Assembly: GCA_963682025.1 (NCBI GenBank) | Contig: OY821519.1 | Span: forward strand, 99,390,585-99,454,584 | Direction of reading: 5' to 3' | Length of the DNA: 64,000 nt | From: Cordilura impudica | Lineage: Eukaryota > Arthropoda > Insecta > Diptera > Scathophagidae | In this document: piece after piece, positions 44,741-56,373 of the stretch | Layout of the letters: the number at the start of each line of letters is the position of its first letter | Position numbering within the stretch: the stretch's first letter is position 1 | Position numbers and translations under genes: made by a program | The notes under the pieces: generated by a model | What the model was told of the DNA's origin: nothing | What the model saw: the letters and a program-made list of their open reading frames with translations, nothing else | Database searches by the model: none

Positions 44741-46372
44741 AGAGTTTGTAGTTTATATTAATTATAATAAATTTAAATAATGATATATAAATTTTAATAA
44801 AATAAAAAATGTTTTTTAAATTCAATCAACCGAAAGAAGAACATTAACAACTCATTTTTATGTATATCAAAGAATAATCAAAAATTTTGTAAAAATTAGC
44901 GAATTCACTTAATTGTGAATGAATTCGAAAAGAATCAATCGATTTTTATGATCGATATCTCATTTTATTTCCATTACATGTGGCTTTGTGAGAAAGTAAT
45001 AATTCCGAAAATTTTTCCAGTTTTCGATTTTTTATGATTTTATTAAAACAAAAAAATTGGTATTTTCACGTAAAAAATATATTTTTTGCTTAAATTTTTT
45101 ATTATAACACCGAAACTACCGAGCCGATTGAAGTTAATATATAAACGGATTAAAGGCTATGTAAATCTAAATTTTTCTAAGTTTATTTTAATAATATCGG
45201 ACCAACCCTTTTGAATTTATCATTAATTATGTGGAGAAACGACTAAAAAAATTTTAAATTTTACACTAAAATTTTTTTTAAAAAAAACTTCTCCATAGAA
45301 TTTAAAATTTGGAGCACATTTGTACTACTGGAACCACAATACATGAAAATTGTATAGTGGTTTTTGATCGGTATAAAATTTTTTCGTTTTTGTTGCCTTG
45401 TGTTATTTAATTCATTGTTTTTTTTTTATTCATATTTTTTGCGCTGGGGAGAAAATACTAAAAAAGGTGTTAATGAAAAGTTGAATAACTGTTACAATTT
45501 TCATCCGATTTGAAAAATGAAATCCATGTTTTATTAAGAACTAAATTTTCTTTCTTTATTAGTAAAAATTTTTAAAAGCTTTCATATTTAAATAAGCAAT
45601 GAAAAGCTACTAAATTCAAAAAAGTTGATTAATTAAGTTTTTTAGATACTCTTAATAAAAACAATACTTACAACTAAGAAGTGATTTAAAAAGGTGCGAC
45701 GTTTTAAAGCGTTATCAGTTTTTTTTTTCGAAATCCGTTAAAAAACTTAAAATCGGACAAAAACAGACTAAGTTACAGGTCGATAAGTGGACGAACATCA
45801 GTGAAAACGGTTTTTTAGAATAACTTCTGAATTTGAGCATGTTTCTAAAATTTTTGACACAATTTGTAATAAACTCAACAAGACCTATAACCCACGCTAG
45901 GTCGTTATCTAAGTTTTTCCTATACAATAACTATTTTTCAATATTTTGGCCCAAAAGTTCCCTTATAGTTGGACCTGTTGGGATGGTATGTTCTCAAAAG
46001 TTTTAGCTTGGAACATTCCGAAGAATGTCAGTTCCATAAAAAACTTAAATAATAAATTTTATATGAAATCATCGCGATAATTAGAAAAAATTATGATGCA
46101 GTCCGCTTCCAAGGACCCGAATTAGAATGAGACCGTTTTTTCAGCGCATCTTCTTTGTTTGAAAAAAATATTGGGCAAGAACACGATTCTGTCAAAGATC
46201 AGGCATCTAACTCGACTCAAAGGAACATATCGATGAGGGCTAGGTCAGAGTATGCACCGAATCTATGAATCTATCAAAGATCTTGTGTGTAAATCGACGC
46301 CGAAGATATACTATTCGATTAGCTCGTTTAGTTTTTTTAAACGATTTCGAGGAACATCATTTTTAAATAAAA
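44741..46372. other. No gene recognised
   Basis: AT-rich sequence. Near 45110-45135 CCGAAACTACCGAGCCGATT resembles the degenerate internal text of Helitron-type repeats. No open frame has family motifs. Confidence 0.5.
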
Positions 46373-46480
46373 CTAGTATAGCCCAGCACTCGAAATTTGC
46401 GTGCAAATTCTAGGAAATACTATTTTTTTTTATTAAATTTTTGTCTTCCAATGTTTTTTTTTTATCTATATATAAAAAAA
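46373..46480 (-). mobile_element. Non-autonomous Helitron-like element, copy D (3' end only)
   Basis: On the minus strand the terminal ~70 bp match copies B and C: TTTCCTAGAATTTGCACGC, AAATTTCGAGTGCTGGGC and CTAG at 46373-46376. The rest of the element is gone. Confidence 0.65.
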
Positions 46481-46509
46481 TTATGAATATTTAAATGAGC
46501 CAAAAGGCA

Positions 46510-46910
46510 TGTTAAGAGCTTGATCCACTCAGTGTTCTTAGACTTGTGCCAAAGCATACGTTAATTAGAACTCTAGTTATAGAGGTTTGAGTGAAGGAAA
46601 ATATTGAAAAAATCTTGAAAAATTGAATGCAAAGTTGATTGTCCACGCATAACTTTCCTCAATCTGTACGTTAACTTACGTGTTGCAAAATTTAAAGTTG
46701 ATTGCGCACGCACAACTTTCCTCAAAATCAACGAATTTAAACAGTTAATAGCTCAAAGGAAAGAGCTTGATCCACTGAGTGTTCCCAGACTTGTATCAAC
46801 AGTGTTAATTGGAACTCTAGTTATAGGGGTTTGAGTGAAGGAAAATATCGAAAGAATAGCTCAAAAGAAAGAGCTTGATCCACTGAGTGTTCTGAGAGTG
46901 AAACGATCAA
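46510..46910. repeat. Two-and-a-half-unit tandem repeat
   Basis: Units start GAGCTTGATCCACTSAGTGT at about 46518, 46766 and 46870. Each of the first two contains AACTCTAGTTATAG-GGTTTG and AGTGAAGGAAAATAT. The first unit has an extra internal duplication (AAAGTTGATTG--CACGCA-AACTTTCCTC, at ~46631 and ~46690). Non-coding. Confidence 0.8.
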
Positions 46911-48138
46911 GATCCATTCATTAGAAGAGGAGCTATGAGAATTCGAATTGCTTGAGTGAATGTGTCCCATAAGAAATGTGCAGAAAAGCATCGCGTTTGA
47001 GTATAACTTGAGTTAGGTGGGAGTTGAGTAAAATTCAATCATTGATGAGATATCTGTGTCTAAATACCTTTCATTAAAAAAAATAAAGGAAATCGGCCAG
47101 ATAGAACGGCCAGACGGATTGACTTTAGTTTTCATAAATTTTTTTAATATATAAGATAATTTAATTTTTTAACGATTAAACTTTAAGAATACATATCCAA
47201 TTTAAAAAAATTACATATTAAAGATCTTTTAAAATTCTGATTAATATGCCGAAATATGCTGGGGGAATAATTTATGGTATTAATATTAATTTCCGCTTCA
47301 GATCCCAATAAAAAACAATCAGTATAAACAAATGGAACGAAAATTTAATTTAAACATAGTGAATCTACCTAATCCCATGATTTATAATCGTAATACTACA
47401 AAGAAAAAAATAAATAAATACAATAACATTAACAAAATATCGCTAAAGCAAGTGAATGTAGGTTTCTCAATCAAATTAACAATTTTATATCATTTAACCC
47501 AAAGCTACATCATACACATATCCAAATTAGACATTGTATAATTTATAACATAAGTCAACACAATCATAAATCATATTGAATGTTCAGAAAACACAAACAA
47601 CAAAACCAAACAAAAAAAAAAACACAGTTGTCACCTGTAATAGCAGGTTTCTTCTAATATATCTCTATAATTAGTGGCCCCCTTAAACCAATGGAGAATT
47701 ATGAAATTTTTTTTGTGTATAACCCTTAATTACAAAAAAAAAAAACTTTCGTATGTAATTTATTAAAATCTTGTTCAGAAAACCCAAATCTTAGACAAAC
47801 AAAATGATATTATGAAAGCATTTGAAATGACACTCTTGAAATGTTATACTCTTCAAAAAGGATATTTGAAAAGAGACAGCTTCTTATGGTGCTACAATAT
47901 ACATATATGTGTGTGTGTGTTTAATTTTGTTGATGCATAGAGATTTTCTGATGTGATAACAATGTGATTTAGGCGCCTGCTTACTAAATGCCAAAACGAG
48001 TTAAACATGTTGATAAAGATCTCCTTATAAAACCCATGTGAAGTAGCGGGAATACATATGTGCGTATGTTGGTGGATGGTACGAAATGCCTTGATATGTT
48101 TAGGCAAAAAAGTGAATTATACGATCATTAAGAATATA
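46911..48138. other. No gene recognised
   Basis: AT-rich spacer with a (GT)n tract at 47909-47921. No transposon protein was seen. Confidence 0.5.
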
Positions 48139-48420
48139 AACAAGTAATAAAACTATAGTCGGTCTTGACCGATTATAAAATACTCTATATTATGAGTTTC
48201 GATAAAAGGTCTTGGATCAAACTTTGACGAGGTAATAAATTTATATAGAAAATAAACATAAACCAAATTTTTGTACTATTGTTATTTATTTGTAGCATGC
48301 ATATATGAAAAACTTGATATCTGAGAGTATTATTTTCTCCACACCACTGTGCGGAGGATTTGTCATTCCGTTTGTAACGCATCGAAATAAATTCCAGAGA
48401 CCCCAAGGGAAGTTGATTTA
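48139..48420 (+). repeat. Diverged R1-like 5' fragment
   Basis: It begins AACAAGTAATAAAACTATAG followed by TCGGTCTTGACCGATTATAA, a decayed version of the R1 palindrome. AGAAAATAAACATAAACCAA at ~48246 also matches R1. Beyond that, similarity is lost. Confidence 0.7.
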
Positions 48421-50627
48421 ACGATAACCGTCTGTCCGTCTATCTGTGGAAATCACGATCACGCCCTCCATAACTAAGCCAGACTCTTTGTTTTTACACA
48501 GAATCGTTTATTACCATTCTGAAGGAGTTGTTGTTTAGAATCATCAAAATTGGCCCAAAGGGTCACGAGATATGAATGAAAATGTTAAAAAGTTCTTAAA
48601 AATAAAAATGTGCAATGTTTTTGTTGTTTTTCTTTAGATATGTATATGTTGTTATTCCTCTTATTAATGTAGTCATTGCAGTGAGATAAAAAAGAAAGAA
48701 ACAATATAATCCCTAAAAAGCACATTTACAAACATTGCCATTCCTTAAGAGGTATCCTTTCTCCAAAAGTACATGTTTTAAAAAGTACTTTTTCTTAAAA
48801 AATTTACTTATCCTAAAATTTAGGTTTTTTTAAAAAGCTTTTAAAAGTACCTTTTTTAAATACTACCGATCATTGAAAAAGCAATATTCTTAAAAATTAA
48901 ATTATTTAACAGAATACCTCTCCTTTAATAGGTAGTTTTGAAGAACAACAATTTTTTTAAAAATCTTTTCTAAAAAAGTACCATTTTTAAAGAAATTAAA
49001 AGTACTAGTTTTTTTAAAAACCCTTTTTTTAAGTTACCTTTTTTTTAAGTAACCTTGTTTTTAAATATACTCTTTTATTTGAAGTAAAACATTCCTGTTT
49101 TTAAAGTACCTTTATTAAGAAAGTATCTTTTTTTAAAGTACCCTCTTTTAAAAGTACCCTTTTGGAAAAAATAAACTTTTTTGAAAGTACCCTTTTTTAG
49201 GGGGATATTTCATTCTTTCCGTAGAAGACACGATCAAGAGTTTTTATAAAAAGATTTTTTAATAGAAACTGACCTTATGACAAGGGAAGTTGATTTAACG
49301 ATGAAGGTCTGTCCGTCTATCTGTGTAAATTACGATCCATAACTAAGCCAGACTTTTCGTTTTTACATAGAATCGTTTATTAACATCCTGAAGGAGTTGT
49401 TATTTAAAATCATAAAAATCGGCCCAAAGAGTCACGAGATACGAATGAAAATGTTAAAAAAAATATTAAAAATAAAATTGTGCAATGTTTTTGTTGTTTT
49501 TCTTTAGATATGTATATATATGTTGTTATTCTTCTTATTAATGTAGTCATTGTGTTTGTGCTATTTACTTTATGAGGGTGTGTGAATGCTTATACTGCAC
49601 GTGTCATATTATCATGAGATCAAAAAGAAAATCGCCAGATGAAAAAAACAATATAATCCCTAAAAAGCACATTTACAAACAGTGCCCTTCCTTAAGAAGT
49701 ATCTATTCTCCAAAAGTACATTTTTTATAAAGTACTTTTTCTTAAAAAATTTGCTTTTCCTAAAAAATTGCATTTTTTAAAAAGGTACTTTTTTAAAAAA
49801 GGAACTTCTTTTAAAAGCACCATTTTTAATAGGGTACGGTTCTTTTAAAAGATATTATTCTTAAAAATTACCATTTCTAAAGGAATAGGTATTTCCTCTC
49901 AAATGTAATTTTTAAGAAAAAAGGTACTTTTTAAAAAAGGAACTTCTTTTAAAAAGGTACTCTTGGAGAATAGTTACTTTTTAAGGATGAGCACTGTTTT
50001 AAAAGCACCTATTTTAAAGTACCTTAAAAAAGTATTATTCTTAAAAATTACCATTTTTAAAGGAATACTCTTTCAGTTCCAATGTTATTTTTAAAAACAA
50101 TTCCATTTTAATTACCTTTTTTAAAAAAGTACCATTTTTAGAAAGATTAAAAGTAAATTATTTTAAATAATAAAACACCTTTATTAACCCTTTTTCTAAA
50201 ATAGTACTCTTTTCTAAAAAATGCCTTTTTTATAATATCTTTATTAAGAAACTACCTTCTTTGAAAGTACCCTTTTTTTAAAAATAACCCTGTTATTTAA
50301 AAAAGGACCTTCTTTTATAAATACCACTTCTATAAATACAATTTTTTTTACAAGTCCCCTTTTTGTATAAAAGTACCTTTTTTAGAGCGGTATTTGTTTT
50401 TTCATAGAAGACACGATCATTGTTTTCTATGAAAAGATTTTATAATAGAAACTGGCCAACAACAAAAGCCTTTAACATAAAATGTAATTGATATTCGAAT
50501 TTAAAGTTTTAATTTCGGCAACAGTTTTAAAGTGCAGCCGTACCCAACATTTGTTACAATACTGAGTTTAAGACGCATGTGGAGGGTATCAGAGATTTGG
50601 CACAGCCGAATTTAACACTCTTATTTG
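48405..50627. repeat. Tandem duplication carrying the ~18-bp satellite, with an R2 end
   Basis: Two units share the same order. Both begin AGGGAAGTTGATTTAACGAT (48409 and 49287), then GTCTGTCCGTCTATCTGTG, AACTAAGCCAGACT, AATCGTTTATTA, GTCACGAGATA, ATGTGCAATGTTTTTGTTG (first unit) and AATATAATCCCTAAAAAGCA. Both then hold the AAAAAGTACTTTTTC satellite (48740-49210; 49690-50390) and end GAAGACACGATCA with AATAGAAACTG. The units are ~880 and ~1,180 bp, the second satellite being longer. The block ends in an R2 terminus (GGAGGGTATCAGAGATTTGG, CACAGCCGAATTT, ~50580-50627). Confidence 0.82.
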
Positions 50628-50629
50628 TT

Positions 50630-51070
50630 TTTTATACTGGGATAAAAATGGTCCTTACTGAAAAACATATATGTATAAACCATTTTTTAAAAAAACATAT
50701 TTTTGTGTTTTGATAGATTTAAGCTTTATATGGGAACTGCCCTACAGGGTTTATATCTGGACTAGTGATTAGTGGATATAATACATAAACATACACCAAA
50801 TTTTTATCGATATATATACTTATTTGGTAATCAAGACTTTACGAGAATTTAAGTCGGTCAGTTAGGGGGTTTTTATATGGGGCTATTTTCTTAACATATA
50901 CCGATTTTTTATCAATTTCATCAATATATATTTATATTCGCCTATAGTTTGATTACAGGGGTTACAGGGACAAAAAGATGGACGGACGGACAGACAGGCA
51001 GGCTTTTTTTGTAGTTACATTCATCAGCACAAACTCATTGCACTCTCACCATGTACTGGTATAGGGTTAC
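50630..51070 (+). repeat. Diverged R1-like copy
   Basis: TTTTGATAGATTTAAG (50710), GGACTAGTGATTAGTGGATA (50758) and a GACGGACGGACAGACAGGCA microsatellite remnant (50981) follow the R1 order and end with ACTGGTATAGGGTTA near 51056-51070. It is much older than the other copies. Confidence 0.7.
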
Positions 51071-51249
51071 AAATTAAATTTAATCCGTAAGTGAAACCAG
51101 GTTTTACATCATCGTTTCGTAAAAAGTAAAAAGTTTTTGTGGGGTAGAGAAGAAATAATCAAACTTTTCTAAAATCCTCACTATTCGAAGAATATTTTAT
51201 TCAGACTGGTTTCAGGTATTTATCAATCTTCCCCATATACAGGTAGTAG

Positions 51250-51447
51250 TTATACAGATTGGGCCAAATACGACCTACCAAAATCGTATTGTAATCGGCG
51301 CTGTTGGTCTTGCGGTAGCAGTGGTTGCAGAATTTTAATTTTGTATGGATGCATCTTAAAATCGAACTTTAAAATTCTACGCAATGTTGTTCTGAAAATG
51401 CCCAGATGACACATAGGAAACATTTGCAAAACTTTATCCGAAATCAT
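51250..51447 (-). pseudogene. Mariner-type HTH fragment
   Basis: A minus-strand frame reads HLGIFRTTLRRILKFDFKMH then PYKIKILQPLLPQDQQRR. It corresponds to the second helix-turn-helix of Tc1/mariner transposases and is comparable to ISEDALRRILHKDLGM-TPYK of the copy at 33845. No catalytic region is present. Confidence 0.6.
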
Positions 51448-51470
51448 GAGGGCTGGGGGAGTTTATCTTG

Positions 51471-51948
51471 AGTTTAAATATTGACTATATTTTCGTTGCA
51501 TTATGACAATTGATCGTGGCTAAGACTAGAAATAATTATAACCTGAAAAAAGAAAAAAGGAATTATATTAGAAAATAAAATTTTATTCGTGCTTAACATT
51601 GGTGGGTCTTATTTTCCATGAAATATTTGGAAAATGCATTATGATAGTTTTTGCGTTCCGACAATTACTGACCCGATTGATGAAGTTTTCATCTACTGAA
51701 AATTTTGCAATAGTTTTTTGCCGGAAAGCTATCAACCACTGTCCGAACTTGAAAGATTTCACTTTTCAGCTCATGTTGTTTAGAATGTTCTTGCAAATCT
51801 TAACGTAAATAAGTCACCGGGGCTGACTTAATAATAAGAAAAAAAATATACAATATCAGGAGGCAGCGTAAAGTACCCATTAATTTTTTCCAGTATTACT
51901 GCAATAAGTGTAGTTTATCATGGCCTCAGATATTTTATCCCATAAAAA
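51471..51948. other. No gene recognised
   Basis: AT-rich spacer. A 69-codon frame at 51599-51808 has no recognisable motif. Confidence 0.5.
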
Positions 51949-52746
51949 AACAAGTAAGAAAATTATAGTCAGTCTAGACCGACTATATGATACACTATAC
52001 CATGCGTTTAGAGACCCTATCTCATAGGCCCAACTAACTGGACATAGAAAATAAGCATAAACAAAATTTGAGTGGGATTTTTATTAATTTTTTGGCTGCA
52101 GATATGAAAAAGTTCATATCGGATGCTATATCTATATGGGGACTAGGCCCAAAAATGGACCGATCCTGACAATGTTTGGTAAAGTCTCTTGTATTTTGCA
52201 AAAATATATACATACAAACAAAATTTGAGAAGAATCAGTGCAATATTTTTGTTTTTGATAGATTTAAGTGAAAATCGGAAAGCAGCTCTATATGGGGCCT
52301 ATGACCAAGAGTTGTCCCCTAGGGATCATTTTTGGACTACTCATTATTGGATGTAATAGATGCATACAGACCCCATTTGAGTTAGATCTATATGGCAATT
52401 TGGCTATTATGGCATTTTATGTCGATTTCATAGGGGTCATTTGTATGGGGGCTAGGTTTTAACATGGAGCGATTCTCACCAATTTCAATAGTTCATTCTA
52501 TGGCCGGTAGAAGCTTATACACAAATTTTCATCAAAATTCATTCATATTTGGGACCTGCAGTTTGATTACAAGGTTTACATGGACACACAGACGGACGGA
52601 CGGACGGACGGACGGACGGACGGACATCTTTAAATCGAATCAGTTAGTGATTCTGATTCGATCGGTATAATAAAAGATAGGTCTAGGTCAAATATTTTTG
52701 GTAGTTATGAACAGCAGCACAAAGTCATTACACCCAAACCACATAA
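51949..52746 (+). repeat. R1 repeat, copy 5
   Basis: The start is intact but the palindrome has one change (ATAGTCAGTCTAGACC, 51965-51986). The (GACG)n tract at 52591-52624 is among the longest. The last bases of the terminal motif are lost (it ends CCAAACCACATAATT). Confidence 0.9.
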
Positions 52747-52901
52747 TTATTTTTTTTTAAATTTTGCCCTATGAATTATCTTTTCGAGCCGTATCGATAT
52801 TTTTTGTTCTGCAATAATATACCTAGGTCCATACTACATCAAATTGAAGATAAAGTTTTGACTAATCACTCATGATGCAGGACCATACCAGACTTAGTAA
52901 A

Positions 52902-53677
52902 AACAAGTAAGAAAATTATAGTCGGTCTAGACCGACTATACGATACCCTATACATGCGTTTAGAAACCCTATCTCTTAGGCCCAACTAACTGGACATAGA
53001 AAATAAGCAAAAACCAAATTTGAGTGGGATTTTTATTAATTTTTTTGGCTGCAGATATGAAAAAGTTCATATCGGATGCTATATCTATATAGGGACTAGG
53101 TCCAAAAATGGACCGATCCTGGTCATGTTTGGTAAGGTCTCTTGTATTTTGCAAAAATATATACAAAGAAAATTTGAGAAGAATCAGTGCAATATTTTTG
53201 TTTTTTAATAGATTTAAGTGAAGATCGGGAAGCAACTCTATATGGGGCCAAAGGGATCATTTTTGGACTACTCATTAATGGATGTAATGAATGCATACAA
53301 ACCCAATTTGAGTAAGATCTATATGACAATTTGGGTCTTATGGCAATTTATGTCGATTTCATAGGGGTAATTTGTATGGGGGCTAGGTCTGAACATGGAC
53401 CGATTCTCACCCGTTTCAATAGCGTTCATCCCATGGCCGATAAAAGCTTATATACCAAATTTCATCAAAATATATTCATATTTGCGACCTGCAGTTTGAT
53501 TACAAGGTTTACATGGACACACAGACGGTCGGACGGACGGACATTGTTAAATCAACTCAGAAAGTGATTCTGATTCGATCGGTATAATTAAAGATGGGTC
53601 TAGGTCAAATATTTTTGGTTGTTACAAACAGCAGCACAAAGTCATAATACCCAAACCACATGGTGGTATAGGGTATA
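52902..53677 (+). repeat. R1 repeat, copy 6
   Basis: Same orientation as copy 5, from which it is separated by about 155 bp. It runs from AACAAGTAAGAAAATTATAG to CATGGTGGTATAGGGTATA, with an intact palindrome (52918-52939) and only three or four microsatellite units (53522-53542). Its sequence is closest to copies 2, 3 and 7. Confidence 0.92.
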
Positions 53678-53995
53678 AAAATTAACAAATACTATCTAAA
53701 AACATTATTTCAACATTTGATGGTCTTTAACTCCCTCAAAAATTTTAGATATTTTTAAGATCGTCTGCTATCTATGATTAAAAGAATAACTTAAGTTTTC
53801 AAAAGCTACTCATGTGTACCTTAATCCTCGTGGTGGAAGATTGCCAACGTTCTGGCAACCACAAAATCCTGCAGCTAAAATAGAGATTTTGATATCAATA
53901 TGTTACACTTAATAACTGACATTTTTATGGTCAAAAAAAATGGGGTAAAACGATTTCTTACTTTATTAAATTTTATTTATGCTTATATATTCGAG
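53678..53995. other. No gene recognised
   Basis: Short spacer between the R1 copy and the mariner. Nothing recognisable was found. Confidence 0.5.
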
Positions 53996-55620
53996 GGCGG
54001 TCCCAGATAAAACCAGATTTGACAAAGAAAACACAACAAATTTGGGAAAATTTTTCTTCATATCCCAACATAATCCCCTTTCAGCTCAATACAATTTTCC
54101 CGGCGATATTCAAGTAGCTTCTATACCCTGTTTATAGTAAGAACTGTCTAGCTTTTTAAAATACCCATCAACCGCAGACTCCACCTCTTTAATGTTGGCA
54201 AATCTTTTACCCCGGAGCCATTTTTTTAAGTTTCAAAATACCAAATAATCCGAGAGGCTGGCGAATAAAGAGCGCGATGAAGCAATTCGAACCTTACTTC
54301 ATGGATTTTGACTATCGCAATAATGGCTGTGTGAACTGGTGCATTGTCTTGATGCAACAGCAATTTCTTTTTCACCAAATGCGGCTTTTTATACCCTATA
54401 CCACTATGTGGTTTGGGTATAATGACTTTGTGCTGCTGTTTGTAACAACCAAAAATATTTGACCTAGACCCATCTTTAATTATACCGATCGAATCAGAAT
54501 CACTTTTTGAGTTGATTTAACAATGTCCGTCCGTTCGTCCGTCCGTCCGTCCGTCCGTCTGTGTGTCCATGTAAAGCTTGTAATCAAACTGCAGGTCGCA
54601 AATATGAATATATTTTGATGAAATTTGGTATATAAGCTTTTATCGGCCATGGGATGAACGATATTGAAATTGGTGAGAATCGGTCCATGTTCAGACCTAG
54701 CCCCCATACAAATTACCCATATGAAATCGACATAAATTGCCAAAAGATCCAAATTGTCATATAGATCTTACTCAAATTGGGTTTGTATGCGTTCATTACA
54801 TCCACTAATGAGTAGTCCAAAAATGATCCCTTTGACCCCATATAGAGCTGCTTCCCCTTCTTCACTTAAATCTATTAAAAAACAAAAATATTGCACTGAT
54901 TCTTCTCAAATTTTGTTTGTACATATTTTTGCAAAATACAAGAGACTTTACCAAACATGATCAGGATCGGTCCATTTTTGGACCTAGTCCCTTTATAGAT
55001 ATAGTATCCGATATGAACTTTTTCATATCTGCAGCCAAAAAAATTAATAAAAATCCCACTCAAATTTGGTGTTTGCTTATTTTCAATGTCCAGTTAGTTG
55101 GGCCTAAGAGAAAGGGTTTCTAAACGCATGGTGTATCGTATAGTCGGTCTAGACCGACTATAATTTTCTTACTTGTTTTTCTTTATTTCATCACTTAAAC
55201 GCTGCAATGAGTTAACATAATACTCGCCGTTGATTGATTTTCCTTTTTTAAAGATAATCAATAATCATCCCGCAAAAACAGATGCCATAACTTTGCCTGC
55301 AGAGGGAACTGTTTTCGCCTTCTTTGGACACGATTCTCTCATTTAATTCCACTGTTCCTTTGTCTCAGGTGTAGAGCGGTGGACCCATGTTTCATCCATG
55401 GTTACGAATCGACAAAAACTCGCCTTTATTGCTGCGAAACATCGCCAAATACTCTATTGAAACATCTTAACGACGCTGTTATTGTGTTATTGTGAGCAAA
55501 CGCGACACCCATTCTGCAGAAAGCTTTCTAATCTCAAAATTTTCGTTCAATATACCATGTATAGCACCTTTTGAAATGCCTATCATTTCAGCTGTCTCAT
55601 GCACCTTTAGCCAGTATATA
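53996..55620 (-). pseudogene. DD34D mariner transposase, split by an R1 insertion
   Basis: The minus-strand gene starts near 55610: KVHETAEMIGISKGAIHGIL, NENFEIRKLSAEWVS (HTH region and WVP-like linker). An ETW-type motif (HG-x-NMGPP frame, damaged) and KKAKTVPSAGKVMASVFAG follow, then LSDEIKK to about 55182. It continues at 54385 with KPHLVKKKLLLHQDNAPVHT (second Asp), a damaged YSP-x-L-AP-SDY region, then LKKWLRGKRFANIKEVESAV and IEYRWEKCIELKGDYV, ending near 54020. Stops and shifts are present. It is the same subfamily as the copy at 59560-60420. Outside the R1 insertion the coding order is complete. Confidence 0.82.
54386..55177 (-). repeat. R1 repeat, copy 7, inserted in the mariner
   Basis: A full-length copy from TTTTATACCCTATACC to CTTACTTGTT with an intact palindrome (55138-55159). 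The host mariner reads GAAATAAAGAAA on one side and AAGCCGCATTTGGTG on the other. Simple removal within the T-run restores EIKKKPHLV without any duplication. The site is therefore between T residues and no target duplication is needed, as for Helitron/Helentron insertions. Confidence 0.92.
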
Positions 55621-56373
55621 TATACCAGTATATACTAATATATATATACTATACCATGCGTTTATAGACCCTATCTTTTAGGACCAACTAATTAGATAAA
55701 GAATATAAACATAAACTAAATTTGAGTGGCATTGTTTTTAATTTTTTTCGGATATGAAAAACTTCATGTCGGATGCTAGATTTATATAGGGACTAGGTCG
55801 AAAAATGGACCGATCCTGACCATATTTGGTAAGGTCACTTTTTTTGTCGCAAAATAATACACGAACCAAATTTGAGAAATATCCGTGCAATATTTTTGTT
55901 TTTTGATAGATTTAAGTGAAGATCGGGAATCAGCTTCATATGGGGGCTATGACTAAGAATTATCATATAGGGTTTATTTTTGGTCTACTGATAAATGGAT
56001 GTAATAACCTTACACGAACCCAATTTGACCGAGATCTATATGATAATTTGGATATTATGGCAATTTAAGTCCATGTCAAAAGGGTCAATGGTATGAGGAC
56101 CGCTTATCACCAATTTTAATAGCGTTCATCCTATCATCGATAGAAACTTATATACTATATTCCGTCGAAATTTATTCATGTTTGCGACCTGTAGTTTGAT
56201 TACAAATTTTACATGGACACGCAGACGGACGGACGGACATCGCTAAATCGACTCAGAAAGTGATTTTGAGTAAATCGGTGTAATAAAAGTTGCGTCTTTG
56301 TCAAATATTTTTGGTAGTTACAAACATCAGCATAAAGTCATTATATCCTAACCACATAGTGGTAAGGGTATAA
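55621..56373 (+). repeat. R1 repeat, copy 8 (diverged)
   Basis: It starts in a TATACCAGTATATA-rich tract and has no palindrome, but it follows the R1 order from ATGCGTTTATAGACCCTATC to CCACATAGTGGTAAGGGTATA. The microsatellite is short (56221-56240). It is an older copy, next to the mariner's 5' end. Confidence 0.85.

Noticed and set aside
52969..53235. Second recurring open frame in R1 (MYIFLQNTRDFTKHDQDRSI...)
   Set aside because: Antisense to other R1 frames, with stops in several copies and no family motif.
53331..53567. Recurring open frame (MAIYVDFIGVICMGARSEH...) present in most R1 copies, suggesting a conserved small protein
   Set aside because: It lies wholly inside the R1 DNA repeat. 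Starts and ends differ between copies, it runs into the GACG microsatellite (Thr-Asp-Gly-Arg repeats), and equally long frames exist on the other strand. DNA similarity alone explains it.
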